Assembly: GCA_031323845.1 (NCBI GenBank)
Contig: JAVIYP010000002.1
Coordinates: forward strand, 35,737 to 99,736
From: PUPG01 sp031323845
GTDB lineage: Bacteria > Bacteroidota > Bacteroidia > Bacteroidales > UBA7960
Length of the DNA: 64,000 nucleotides
Reading direction: 5' to 3'
The position numbers were made by a program, and so were the translations under genes. Positions 43,990-52,422 of this stretch are shown one piece after another; position 1 is the first letter of the stretch; each line of letters starts with the position of its first letter. Under the pieces are notes generated by a model. The model was not told the DNA's origin, searched no databases, and worked only from the letters and a program-made list of their open reading frames with translations.

Positions 43990-45297
43990 TTATCCGGCCC
44001 ATTGCATCCGGTCTTCATTTGAGAACTGCCAGGGCGCCCCGTTATTCTCTATGTTTGAGAAAGCTGCATTGAGCTCTCCGGGAGCCGCAGCCTTTTCCAT
44101 CACCAGGTAACGCCGCAGCTCAAGAATCACAGCCAGTGGGTCGATATTGACCGGGCATTCCTGAACGCATGCATTACACGTGGTGCAGGCCCATAATTCC
44201 TCATCGCTGATGCGGTCAAACAGGCTTTGGCCATCATCTGCGCCCTTTCCGTTCTTTTTAACGTTCTTGCCAATTTCTTCTATTCTATCCCTTACATCCA
44301 TAACTATCTTCCTGGGCGAAAGCTTTTTACCAGTTATATTTGCAGGACAACTTGAAGTGCATCGGCCACACTCGGTGCAGGTATAGGCATCCATAAGCTG
44401 TTTCCAGTTAAGGTCGGTGGCGTCTTTTGCCCCGAACTGCCCGATGTCATCTGCCGGCGGAGCTTCACTTGCGGCAGTTGCCATTTCGGGATTCAGCATC
44501 ATTTTGATCTCATTGGTAATGCCGGGCATGTTGTCCATCTTGCCCAAAGGTCCCAGTTTCCCGAAATAAACGTTTGGAAACGAAAGAAAAACGTGCAGAT
44601 GTTTTGAATAGGGAATATAATTTAGAAATATAAGCACTCCAATGATGTGAAACCACCAGCCGGCGCGTTCAAGAGCAATCAGGGAACTGTCGCTCAATCC
44701 CGAAAACCAGCCGTGCATCAGATCGCTGATCAGAAAAGCACCCATGGCGGGGTAATATGCATCGCCCCTTGCCTGGAGTAAGCCGTCAGCTGCATTCATC
44801 ACAAGTATGGAAGACATAAGCAGGATCTCGGTTACCAGGATGATGTTGGCATCGGATCGCGGCCATGTGGTCATTTCCCGGTTCCAGAAACGGCGCAATC
44901 GGATCATGTTTCTTCTCACAAGAAAAATCACACAAGCCAGAATGACCAGTACGGCAAATATTTCGAATATGGAGATCAGCACAGGATAGATGCTTCCGAG
45001 AAAGGCCAGTATGCGATGTGTCCCGAAAATGCCGTCAATAAGAATTTCCAGCATTTCTATGTTGATGACGATAAAACCAACATAGACGAAAATGTGCATG
45101 ATGGCCGAGATAGGCCGGGAGGTCATTTTGGATTGCCCAATGGCAACCAGGAGCATGTTCTTCCAGCGCTGGCTTTTGTTGTCGTCAATCCGGATCTTTT
45201 TGCCCATTTTGATGTTTTGGGAGATCCGGCGGATATTTTTAGTGAACAGCAGGGCTGCTGCAATCAGGAGCAGGCTGAAAATAAAATTTGAGATCAT
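43990..45297 (-). CDS. Membrane iron-sulfur protein (NarI/HdrC-like), probable ETF:quinone oxidoreductase subunit
   Basis: 435 residues. Five to six membrane helices in the first 250 residues (e.g. IMHIFVYVGFIVINIEMLEI, WWFHIIGVLIFLNYIPYSKH) contain histidines suited to haem b ligation, as in NarI. A cytosolic part then carries two 4Fe-4S motifs, CTECGRCTSSCPAN near 312-325 and CTTCNACVQECPVN near 373-386. Together with the next gene it reproduces, in two pieces, the layout of the single-chain membrane ETF:menaquinone oxidoreductase (EMO) known from syntrophic bacteria. The match is by architecture, not by alignment. Confidence 0.83.
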   Translation of the reverse strand: MISNFIFSLLLIAAALLFTKNIRRISQNIKMGKKIRIDDNKSQRWKNMLLVAIGQSKMTSRPISAIMHIFVYVGFIVINIEMLEILIDGIFGTHRILAFLGSIYPVLISIFEIFAVLVILACVIFLVRRNMIRLRRFWNREMTTWPRSDANIILVTEILLMSSILVMNAADGLLQARGDAYYPAMGAFLISDLMHGWFSGLSDSSLIALERAGWWFHIIGVLIFLNYIPYSKHLHVFLSFPNVYFGKLGPLGKMDNMPGITNEIKMMLNPEMATAASEAPPADDIGQFGAKDATDLNWKQLMDAYTCTECGRCTSSCPANITGKKLSPRKIVMDVRDRIEEIGKNVKKNGKGADDGQSLFDRISDEELWACTTCNACVQECPVNIDPLAVILELRRYLVMEKAAAPGELNAAFSNIENNGAPWQFSNEDRMQWAG

Positions 45298-45309
45298 GTG
45301 TATAAACCC

Positions 45310-46281
45310 TTATGATGATTTCGATTCCCTGACGGCATCAACGAGTTTAGGAAGGATTTTAGCCGCATCGCCGACAATGCCGTATTGTGCTGCTTCAAAA
45401 ATCGGGGCATCCTTGTCGTTGTTGATCGCCACGATCACTTTTGATGAGCTTATACCGGCGAGGTGCTGTGTTGCACCTGAAATACCGATAGCAAAATAGA
45501 GGTTTGGCGCAATAATCTTTCCTGTTTGTCCTGTGTGCTCTTCGTGCGGGCGCCAGCCTTCATCGGAAACAGGCCTGGAGCAGGCTGTAGCACCATCAAG
45601 CAAAACGGCCAGTTCTTCGAGCGGTTTCCAGTTTTCGGGCGACTTCATGCCGCGGCCTCCGGAAACAACCACTTCTGCATCGGTCAAAAGCACTTTGCCC
45701 GTCTGCTTTTCCTGTTCAAGAACGCTGATGTCCTCAGCTATATCTGTCCAGCCTGGCTGATAGTCTTCAATCGTGGCGTCGGTCTTCTGCTCAGTGACAT
45801 CAAAGGAGTTCTGCGCAAGCGTTACAATCTTCACGTCCGTCAGGAGACCAGCACGGGCTATGGCATTACCAGAGAACACTTTCTTCCGGATAACGAAAGG
45901 TTCAATACTTTCCGGAAGCTGATTTACAGCGGAGCATACTGCTGCCTTCAAACGAACGGACAGTCTTGGTGCCAATGCTTTCCCGGCATTGTTATTTGCC
46001 AGTACCAGCGTGCCGGCATCCTCCTTCAGTGCTATGTCGCTGATCAGCCTGGCATAAGTCCTGCTGTCAAAAAGCTTCAGGCTCTCATCCTCTACCCTGA
46101 TGATTTTTTTTATACCATAGGCGGCCAGTTTGTTAAGCTCCTCCTCATTGACGCTGCCGATGGAAACAGCAACAGGCTCAACGGAGAGCATGGCTGCCAG
46201 GGAGCTCGCATAGGAAGCCAGCTCAAAAGTTTGTTTTTTAAATGCTCCGTCCCAGTTTTCCGTATAAACAAGTACTGACAT
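45310..46281 (-). CDS. etfA: Electron transfer flavoprotein subunit alpha
   Basis: 323 residues. The C-terminal FAD domain is complete: VVSGGRGMKSPENWKPLEEL near 210-229, ACSRPVSDEGWRPHEEHTGQ near 236-255, APNLYFAIGISGATQHLAGI near 261-280 and VAINNDKDAPIFEAAQYGIV near 285-304. The N-terminal domain is typical. It pairs with EtfB to carry electrons from acyl-CoA dehydrogenases. It follows etfB by 31 bp and precedes the membrane iron-sulfur gene by 12 bp. Confidence 0.95.
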   Translation of the reverse strand: MSVLVYTENWDGAFKKQTFELASYASSLAAMLSVEPVAVSIGSVNEEELNKLAAYGIKKIIRVEDESLKLFDSRTYARLISDIALKEDAGTLVLANNNAGKALAPRLSVRLKAAVCSAVNQLPESIEPFVIRKKVFSGNAIARAGLLTDVKIVTLAQNSFDVTEQKTDATIEDYQPGWTDIAEDISVLEQEKQTGKVLLTDAEVVVSGGRGMKSPENWKPLEELAVLLDGATACSRPVSDEGWRPHEEHTGQTGKIIAPNLYFAIGISGATQHLAGISSSKVIVAINNDKDAPIFEAAQYGIVGDAAKILPKLVDAVRESKSS

Positions 46282-46312
46282 AATATCTTATTATTTCTGG
46301 ATGGTGAATAAA

Positions 46313-47062
46313 TCAGATCACTTTGGCTTCGTTCTGTAGCAGGCGGATAAGCTGCTCCGGTGTATCGGGATCAATAAAGGTGCATGCGGGACGGGGTGGC
46401 GGTGGCTCGAAACTGATTATTTCGGTCATCGCTTCGTACGGACCTGCTTCCACAACGTGAATGGGCTTTGTACGCGCCTGCATGATGCCACGCATGGCTG
46501 CAATACGCGGCTCCCTGGCAATGCCCTTTTGAACGATACCTATGAAAGGTGTTTTAACCGATAACTTTTCCTTACCACCGTCAATCTCACGAGTCACTAT
46601 GGCTTCATCACCTTCAACATTCAGCGAGGATATGCCTGAGATAGACCGGAGGTCAAGAAATTCAGCCAGCATGCCCCCTACATTAGAACCATTGTAGTCA
46701 CTCGACTCAATACCACATAGTATGATGTCGAAAGATCCCGATTTAACTACTTCGGCAAGCTGGGCTGCCACCTGTATGGCATCTTTTGCATCGGTATTGA
46801 CCCGGTAGGCATCGTCGGCACCTATGGCCAGTGCTTTACGGATGGTCGGCTCAGCCGCCGCAGGACCAACATGCGCCACAGAAACTTTCTGTACGCCGTT
46901 CGACGGGTCATCCTTAAGCTCCAGTGCGCGTGTAAGCGACAGCTCGTCCCATGGATTAATGACCCATTGTATTCCGGCTACATCTAATTTAGTATTGTTC
47001 TCGGTGAATTTAACCTTGGTTGTGGTGTCAGGAACCTGACTGATGCAAACTAGTATATTCAT
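46313..47062 (-). CDS. etfB: Electron transfer flavoprotein subunit beta
   Basis: 249 residues. Begins MNILVCISQVPDTTTKVKFT; AMP-binding region near 120-150 (DIILCGIESSDYNGSNVGGM) and the ETF-beta signature VTREIDGGKEKLSVKTPFIG near 170-189. The frame extends upstream to 47125, but the ATG at 47062 matches the family start. First gene of a five-gene operon: etfB, etfA, two iron-sulfur proteins and acyl-CoA dehydrogenase. Its promoter appears to be carried by the dispersed repeat directly upstream. Confidence 0.95.
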   Translation of the reverse strand: MNILVCISQVPDTTTKVKFTENNTKLDVAGIQWVINPWDELSLTRALELKDDPSNGVQKVSVAHVGPAAAEPTIRKALAIGADDAYRVNTDAKDAIQVAAQLAEVVKSGSFDIILCGIESSDYNGSNVGGMLAEFLDLRSISGISSLNVEGDEAIVTREIDGGKEKLSVKTPFIGIVQKGIAREPRIAAMRGIMQARTKPIHVVEAGPYEAMTEIISFEPPPPRPACTFIDPDTPEQLIRLLQNEAKVI

Positions 47063-47101
47063 TTGAGTAATGCTTGGTTGTTCGTTGTCTTTATGAGGGT
47101 A

Positions 47102-47109
47102 CAAATATA
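47102..47109 (-). promoter_or_regulatory. -7 box of the etf operon, at the edge of dispersed repeat copy A
   Basis: The minus strand reads TATATTTG, an exact TAnnTTTG match, 40 nt before the etfB ATG. TTTG at 47130-47127 lies 17 nt further upstream and can act as the -33 element. Confidence 0.55.
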
Positions 47110-47241
47110 CATGATTTTTTTTCATGCAAAATTACACACAAACGCGTGAAAATAATTCATGGGAAAGCGAAGCGGTTCCTTCTGTACATGTTCAATTTAA
47201 ATATAGTTTGAACAAAATGAAGATACTTTTTTACAGGAGAA
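47102..47241 (-). repeat. Dispersed intergenic repeat, copy A (promoter-bearing)
   Basis: About 140 bp that aligns with 54118-54251 in the same orientation. The identical core is at 47155-47180 (26 bp). Further identical blocks are the first 13 bp from 47102, AACAAAATGAAGAT at 47211-47224, and ACAGGAGAA at 47233-47241. It contains small inverted repeats (e.g. GTTCAA 47190-47195 with TTGAAC 47208-47213; CTGTA 47182-47186 with TACAG 47232-47236). It fills most of the gap between fabI and etfB. No open frame. Confidence 0.8.
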
Positions 47242-47280
47242 TTATGAAAAATAATGAATACCATAGTCACCCGCCCGGCC

Positions 47281-48156
47281 TCAGGGCTTTTTTTTGCCCA
47301 TAACCCGTTCTTTTTCCAGGATGTCATCAAAACATTCGCCCTGGCAGGTAAAACAGCTTTGAATGAGAGTCTCGCTGATCCCCATGGTAGAATACCCGCC
47401 ATCGTGGAAAAGATTTTGCATGGTTACTTTCCTGGTCAGATCCGAAAACATCATCATACAGTAATTGGCGCAATCCTCTGAGGAGGCATTGCCCAGGGGC
47501 GACATACATTGCGCATAGGCATAGAAGCTTTTGAACCCCCCTACCCCCGTGCCCGCCGTGGTAATTGTTGGCGACTGAGATATGCTGTTGATCCTGACCT
47601 TACGTTTCTTACCGTAATGATAACCAAAGCTGCGCACGATAGACTCAAGCATGGCTTTAGCCTGGGCCATATCGCTGTAAGTGGAATAAGTGCGCTGTGC
47701 CGCAATGTAGCTCAGGGCAATTACCGACCCCCATTCATTAATGGCGTCCATTTTGTAAGCAACCTGAAGCACCTTGTGCAGTGAGATCGCAGAAACATCA
47801 AGGGTTTTGTTCAGATAGTTGTAGTCAAGGTCCGTATAGTGAAGGCCCTTTCGCACATTAGGTGACATACCGACGGAATGGAGAATGAAATCTATGTTTC
47901 CGTCAAGTATGGAGCGCGTTTCAAGAAACAAGTTCTCAATCTCATCAACCTGGGTAACGTCGGCAGGAATTACCTCACTGCCGGTTTTTTCTGCAAGCCT
48001 GAAAATATCGCCCTTTCTGAGCGCTATGGGTGCATTGGTCAGCACAAAGCGTGCACCCTGTTCGTGTGCTTTTTCAGCAACTTGCCAGGCAATGGAGTGC
48101 TCGTCCAAAGCACCGAAAATAATGCCCTTTTTGCCTTTTAGTAAGTCTTTTATCAT
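47281..48156 (-). CDS. fabI: Enoyl-[acyl-carrier-protein] reductase FabI
   Basis: NADH-dependent last step of fatty-acid elongation (type II FAS). 291 residues, slightly longer than the usual 260 because of a C-terminal tail containing CFTCQGECFDDILEKE. The catalytic residues are Tyr160 and Lys167 in TYSDMAQAKAML (Y-x6-K), with Tyr150 also conserved. The cofactor loop is GALDEHSIAW near 15-24. It follows recN by 20 bp on the same strand, so the two may be cotranscribed. Confidence 0.93.
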   Translation of the reverse strand: MIKDLLKGKKGIIFGALDEHSIAWQVAEKAHEQGARFVLTNAPIALRKGDIFRLAEKTGSEVIPADVTQVDEIENLFLETRSILDGNIDFILHSVGMSPNVRKGLHYTDLDYNYLNKTLDVSAISLHKVLQVAYKMDAINEWGSVIALSYIAAQRTYSTYSDMAQAKAMLESIVRSFGYHYGKKRKVRINSISQSPTITTAGTGVGGFKSFYAYAQCMSPLGNASSEDCANYCMMMFSDLTRKVTMQNLFHDGGYSTMGISETLIQSCFTCQGECFDDILEKERVMGKKKP

Positions 48157-48176
48157 ATATAAAATTAGTTAGATGT

Positions 48177-49844
48177 TTAATTTTGATTTCTAAAGATAAG
48201 TTCTTTTGCTGATTCAAACATCATTTTTGATGGTTTTTCACCGCCAAGCATTTTGGCAATTTCACCGATGCGTTCTTCCGAATCAAGCATTTTTATTCCT
48301 GTGCGTGTCTTACCGTGTTCAATTTTTTTGTAAACGAGAAAATGTGTTATTCCTCTCGATGCAATCTGCGGCATATGGGTAATGGCAATCACCTGCATGG
48401 AGCGCGACATGGCCTTGAGTATTTCTGCCACCTTGCTGCTTGTTTCTCCTGAAATTCCCGTATCTATTTCGTCAAAGATAATGGTAGGCAGGAGGTTCTT
48501 TGCCGATAACATGCTTTTTATGCTCAGCATAAAACGCGACAGTTCTCCACCGCTGGCAATGCCTGATACTTCCTGAAGGTCACTGCCCGGGTTGGCGCTG
48601 AATAAAAAGGTCAGGCGGTCTTTTCCCTTATGTCCCGGTGTATCCGATTGTTCCTGCTTGATGATGAAACGGGCATGGGGCATGGCAAGGCTTTTCAGTT
48701 TCTCCATGACTTCCTCCTGGATTTTGGGAATAGCCGCTGCACGTAATGCACTCAGCTCGGAGGCCATCGTTTCCAGTGCCTGTTGCTGCTCCTCGAGTAT
48801 CTCATACTCCTGCGCCATTTTTTCCTCCAGTGAAACCGCTGCATTGATCTTGTTCAGAAATGCATTTTTGATTTCAACGAGTTGTTCAATACCGGCAGCG
48901 TTATGTTTATGCATTAATTTTTGGATCAGATCAAAGCGCGATTCAAGCAGGGCTGCATATTCAGGATCGTGCACCACCTTGCTTTTCATATGCTCCAGCT
49001 CGGCACAGAGGTCTTTGGTTTCAATCAGCAAGGAATCCAGGCGATTCGTAATCTCCTGGTACTGCCGGCCAAAACCTGAAAGTGTCCTGAGGCTGGCATG
49101 GACTTCCGTGGCGTTGTCTATCACGTTCATTTCCGAGTTTTGCAGCAGAAACATTGCCTTTTCCAGTTTGTGCGCTATTTCTTCGGCATTGCGCTGCACC
49201 TTTAGTTCTTCTTCCATGTTTTCAAACTCAGAGGCATCCAGCCTGGCGGCCTCAAGCTCATCGTACTGAAATTTGAAATAGGAAAGGTCTGACCTGGCAG
49301 CCTTTTCGTCCTCTTCCATTTGCCGGAGCTTTTGTGTTTGTTGTCTGTATTGTTGGAAAAGAGACTGGTATGCATCTACTTTTTGCATATTGCCGGCAAA
49401 ATTATCCACTACGGCAAACTGGAAATCGGAAGTGCCAAGGAGCAGGCTCTCATGTTGTGAGTGAATGTCGATGAGCTTTCCGGTTACCAGTTTCATTACC
49501 TGGAGTGTAACCGGAGTGTCATTGATGAATGCCCTGGATTTTCCCTGTGGGGTGATCTCCCGTCTGAAAACAGAGTAGTCTTCATAATCCAGGTCGTAAG
49601 CTTCAAAAAGCGTTTTTAGCCCGGGAGTGTTTTGTAAGGAAAAGCTTCCTTCAATGATGCATTTTCGGTTTTTATCGCGCAGGACTTTTGTATCGGCTCG
49701 TTGCCCCAGGATAAGCGACAGCGCACCTAAAAGTATGGATTTCCCTGCTCCCGTTTCACCGGTAATCACAATCAACCCTTCACCAAAACGGGCGTCAAGC
49801 TTTTCTATCAGAGCATAGTTTTCTATCAGCAGATGGTTTAGCAT
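48177..49844 (-). CDS. recN: DNA repair protein RecN
   Basis: SMC-like ATPase of double-strand break repair. 555 residues. Walker A GETGAGKS at 29-36, a central coiled coil (about 150-350), the ABC signature GIASGGELSRFMLSIKSM near 431-448, and Walker B IIFDEIDTGISGETSSKVAE near 460-479. Starts MLNHLLIENYALIEKL, the standard RecN N-terminus. It lies 47 bp after porD with its own -7 box in that gap. Confidence 0.96.
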   Translation of the reverse strand: MLNHLLIENYALIEKLDARFGEGLIVITGETGAGKSILLGALSLILGQRADTKVLRDKNRKCIIEGSFSLQNTPGLKTLFEAYDLDYEDYSVFRREITPQGKSRAFINDTPVTLQVMKLVTGKLIDIHSQHESLLLGTSDFQFAVVDNFAGNMQKVDAYQSLFQQYRQQTQKLRQMEEDEKAARSDLSYFKFQYDELEAARLDASEFENMEEELKVQRNAEEIAHKLEKAMFLLQNSEMNVIDNATEVHASLRTLSGFGRQYQEITNRLDSLLIETKDLCAELEHMKSKVVHDPEYAALLESRFDLIQKLMHKHNAAGIEQLVEIKNAFLNKINAAVSLEEKMAQEYEILEEQQQALETMASELSALRAAAIPKIQEEVMEKLKSLAMPHARFIIKQEQSDTPGHKGKDRLTFLFSANPGSDLQEVSGIASGGELSRFMLSIKSMLSAKNLLPTIIFDEIDTGISGETSSKVAEILKAMSRSMQVIAITHMPQIASRGITHFLVYKKIEHGKTRTGIKMLDSEERIGEIAKMLGGEKPSKMMFESAKELIFRNQN

Positions 49845-49867
49845 CAGAAAAGCATAAATGAAACATG

Positions 49868-49875
49868 CAAAGATA
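49868..49875 (-). promoter_or_regulatory. -7 box between porD and recN
   Basis: The minus strand reads TATCTTTG followed by C, an exact TAnnTTTG match, 24 nt before the recN ATG. It suggests recN is separately transcribed from the bamD-rpoZ-coaBC-porD unit. Confidence 0.5.
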
Positions 49876-49891
49876 GTAAACTTTCAGTTGT

Positions 49892-50797
49892 TCAGTTGCG
49901 GTCTGCAATCCGGCGGTACTTAGAGCTGTTTGAAGGGTCTATTTCGGTAAGAATTTCAATGGCTTTGTTTTGTTCCATCGGGGGGGCACCTGAAAACAGG
50001 TTGACAAGTTCATCGCTTTTGGCTACCATAATGGCTTGCATCAGCATGGTCCCGGGGCGTTCTCTGTGGGCTCTTTGAAGTGTCTCAAGCGCGTTAAGCA
50101 CCTGCGATCTTCCGAGGTCGATATTGTCAACCATGGTATCAAAGCCCAGGCGGTGATAGGTGTACATCGCCTGACGCATTGATCTGTAGCGGTTGTTCAT
50201 GATGTTTTCTATAAGCCAGTAACGGTTTCTCTGGCTTTCAAACGACTTCCAGCCCCTTTCGGGTGCGTTCTGTGCCATGTTGACAACTTGCTGAGCCTTT
50301 TCAAAATAGGGTGTGCCGCCCAGAGGTGCAAACGTATCAAAATCAAAACCAATGATGATGTAAACATAATAGGCAATGAGGGAGGTCAGGTTCGACAGAA
50401 AGGCATTGTCCGCATATTCAAGGGGCTCGTGTTCACGATACCTGAACTGCACATCGCGGTCACGGTGATTGAAAATGGTTGTGTTGTACGAGGTATTATA
50501 TACGGGCCGGCGCGATTGTACCTGTATGTTTGCCCGGTATTCATCGCCCCCGAGGCGTTCTTCAATGGTAATCTGTATGGTGGCTTCAATCCTTTCCCTG
50601 GTCTCAAACTGGTAGTTGGTCCAGTTGGTTTGGTTAATGAAGTCACGAAGCTCCGACCTGAGCGTCTGCATGATGAGCCTGTCGGTTTCGGACATTCCCG
50701 GTGTGGATATGGACACCTGGCAGTTCAGTTCCTGTCCGCTGGCAGGCGCCAGGGCCAGAAGCATAATAACTAAGGATATTACGAGGGTTTTGATCAT
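49892..50797 (-). CDS. porD: PorD-like (DUF4835) periplasmic protein of the type IX secretion system
   Basis: 301 residues with a signal peptide (MIKTLVISLVIMLLALAPAS). The family fingerprint is ELNCQVSIST near 23-32, FINQTNWTNYQFETRERIEA near 53-72, LEYADNAFLSNLTSLIAYYV near 126-145 and IIGFDFDTFAPLGGTPYFEK near 147-166. DUF4835 includes PorD of Porphyromonas gingivalis, which is needed for type IX secretion. No other T9SS gene is in the window. It overlaps the coaBC stop by 4 bp. Confidence 0.85.
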   Translation of the reverse strand: MIKTLVISLVIMLLALAPASGQELNCQVSISTPGMSETDRLIMQTLRSELRDFINQTNWTNYQFETRERIEATIQITIEERLGGDEYRANIQVQSRRPVYNTSYNTTIFNHRDRDVQFRYREHEPLEYADNAFLSNLTSLIAYYVYIIIGFDFDTFAPLGGTPYFEKAQQVVNMAQNAPERGWKSFESQRNRYWLIENIMNNRYRSMRQAMYTYHRLGFDTMVDNIDLGRSQVLNALETLQRAHRERPGTMLMQAIMVAKSDELVNLFSGAPPMEQNKAIEILTEIDPSNSSKYRRIADRN

Positions 50798-52020
50798 CCT
50801 GTTACAGTTTTTTCCAGCATGTCGGCAATATCGGTTGCAACTTCCGTTTTGCTCTTTAAAGGATAACGGAAAACTTCCTTTTTATTGTTGATGATGGTTA
50901 TTTTGTTGGTGTCAACACCAAAGCCTGAACCTGCATCGCGAAGTGAGTTAAGCACAATAAAATCGAGGTTTTTTTTCTTCAGTTTCTTGAGGGCATTTTC
51001 CTCTTCTCTGCTGGTTTCCAAAGCAAAACCGACAAGCACCTGGTGCTTTTTTACGGCACCCATGGCAGCCAGAATGTCCGTTGTTGGTACCAGGGTCAGG
51101 GGTTGCGGTGATTCTTTGTCCTGCTTTTTGATTTTGTCGGTATATTGCTTTTCCGGACGAAAATCGGCTACTGCTGCAGCCATGACGACTGCGTCGGCAT
51201 CATTGAAATACTGCATACAGGCTTCAAGCATTTCTTGCGCCGATACCACATCCGTTCTGTTAATGCCTGTATGTTTGGCACTAAGTTTTACCGGACCTGC
51301 CACCAGCTGGACCTCAGCTCCCCTGCCGGCCAGCTCTTCAGCCAGGGCGAACCCCATTTTTCCTGAAGAATGGTTTCCAAGGTACCTCACAGGGTCAATT
51401 TGTTCCCGGGTAGGCCCGGCAGTGACCAGGATTTTCTTCCCTTTCAGGTTCTGCGGAGTGGCCTGGAAATAGTTCTGAACAGTCTTGAAGATATGTTCCG
51501 GTTCTTCCATCCTTCCTTTGCCTTCATAGCCGCAGGCCAGGAATCCGTCTGCCGGAGCTATGACCTGCACACCCTGTTCCTTCAGATAGGCAAGGTTTTT
51601 TTGTACGGCATAATGCTCGTACATCTTGCAATTCATGGCCGGGGCAAGAAACACTTGTTTGTCAAAGGCAATCAGCGAAGTAGAAAGTGCATCATCGGCA
51701 ATACCGCCGGCCATTTTGCCAATGATGTTGGCAGTGGCCGGTGCCACAACAAAAACATCACCCCAGTCGGTAAGCGCAACATGTTCGGTGGTATAATCGT
51801 TGCTGTCACCAAAAAGGCTGTCATAAACCTTATTCGCCGACAACGACTCCAGAGTAACACGGGTGATGAACTCCAGTGCGTGAGCGGTAACCACAACCTT
51901 TACCTCAGCATCTGCTTTTTTAAACAGCCTGATCAGGATGGCGGCTTTGTAGGCAGCGATACCCCCGGAAATACCTATGATTACTTTTTTCCCTGCAAGC
52001 ATAACATTACTCTCATGCAA
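50794..52020 (-). CDS. coaBC: Bifunctional phosphopantothenoylcysteine decarboxylase / synthetase
   Basis: Two consecutive steps of coenzyme A synthesis. 408 residues. The CoaC half (about 1-185) has the FMN site GISGGIAAYKAA near 14-25, PAMNCKMYEHYA near 118-129 and the active-site Cys in GFLACGYEGKGRM near 149-161. The CoaB half (about 190-408) has ILVTAGPTREQIDPVRYLGN near 198-217 and KKKNLDFIVLNSL near 353-365. Part of the compact bamD-rpoZ-coaBC-porD cluster common in Bacteroidota. Confidence 0.95.
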   Translation of the reverse strand: MHESNVMLAGKKVIIGISGGIAAYKAAILIRLFKKADAEVKVVVTAHALEFITRVTLESLSANKVYDSLFGDSNDYTTEHVALTDWGDVFVVAPATANIIGKMAGGIADDALSTSLIAFDKQVFLAPAMNCKMYEHYAVQKNLAYLKEQGVQVIAPADGFLACGYEGKGRMEEPEHIFKTVQNYFQATPQNLKGKKILVTAGPTREQIDPVRYLGNHSSGKMGFALAEELAGRGAEVQLVAGPVKLSAKHTGINRTDVVSAQEMLEACMQYFNDADAVVMAAAVADFRPEKQYTDKIKKQDKESPQPLTLVPTTDILAAMGAVKKHQVLVGFALETSREEENALKKLKKKNLDFIVLNSLRDAGSGFGVDTNKITIINNKKEVFRYPLKSKTEVATDIADMLEKTVTG

Positions 52021-52068
52021 TACACTGAAAGGAAGCTTGATACGAAAACCCTGACACCAGCGTAGGGA

Positions 52069-52389
52069 TTACTCCGTTTCAGGTACCCTGTAATAGATCA
52101 TATCAGCCAAAAAGGCATTGATCGCCAGAAGACTGGGCTTGGGCAACTGCTCATAAAATCTGGCAATCTCAATTTGTTCGCGGTTCTCGAACACCTCTTC
52201 CAGGTTGTCTGTTGAACTAACGAACTCTTCAAGTTTGGTGTTGAGTTCTTCTTTCATTTCCTGTGCAATCTGGTTTGCCCTTTTCGAAATGATGACGACA
52301 GACTGGTAAATGTTACCGGTCTCTTTGTCGAATTGTCTGAGGTCTCTGGTTTCCGTTGTGGTTTCCGATTTGATTTTTTTGTACTCCAT
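52069..52389 (-). CDS. rpoZ: RNA polymerase omega-type subunit (Bacteroidota form)
   Basis: 106 residues. DLRQFDKETGNIYQSVVIIS near 17-36 and AKRANQIAQEMKEEL-like helix near 38-50 correspond to the omega / Rpb6 fold that latches onto the beta' subunit; the C-terminal PSLLAINAFLADMIYYRVP is characteristic of the Bacteroidota form. The assignment rests on this and on its fixed position between bamD and coaBC. Confidence 0.82.
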   Translation of the reverse strand: MEYKKIKSETTTETRDLRQFDKETGNIYQSVVIISKRANQIAQEMKEELNTKLEEFVSSTDNLEEVFENREQIEIARFYEQLPKPSLLAINAFLADMIYYRVPETE

Positions 52390-52422
52390 ATGGTTAAAAA
52401 AATAATGTAGTTGCTTTTGTAA

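Noticed and set aside
45526..46278. 250-residue frame antisense to etfA
   Set aside because: Complete overlap with a well-supported gene; composition is that of a reverse-strand shadow.
48592..49269. 225-residue Ser-rich frame antisense to recN
   Set aside because: Serine-rich translation is typical of the antisense of a Glu/Leu-rich coiled coil.
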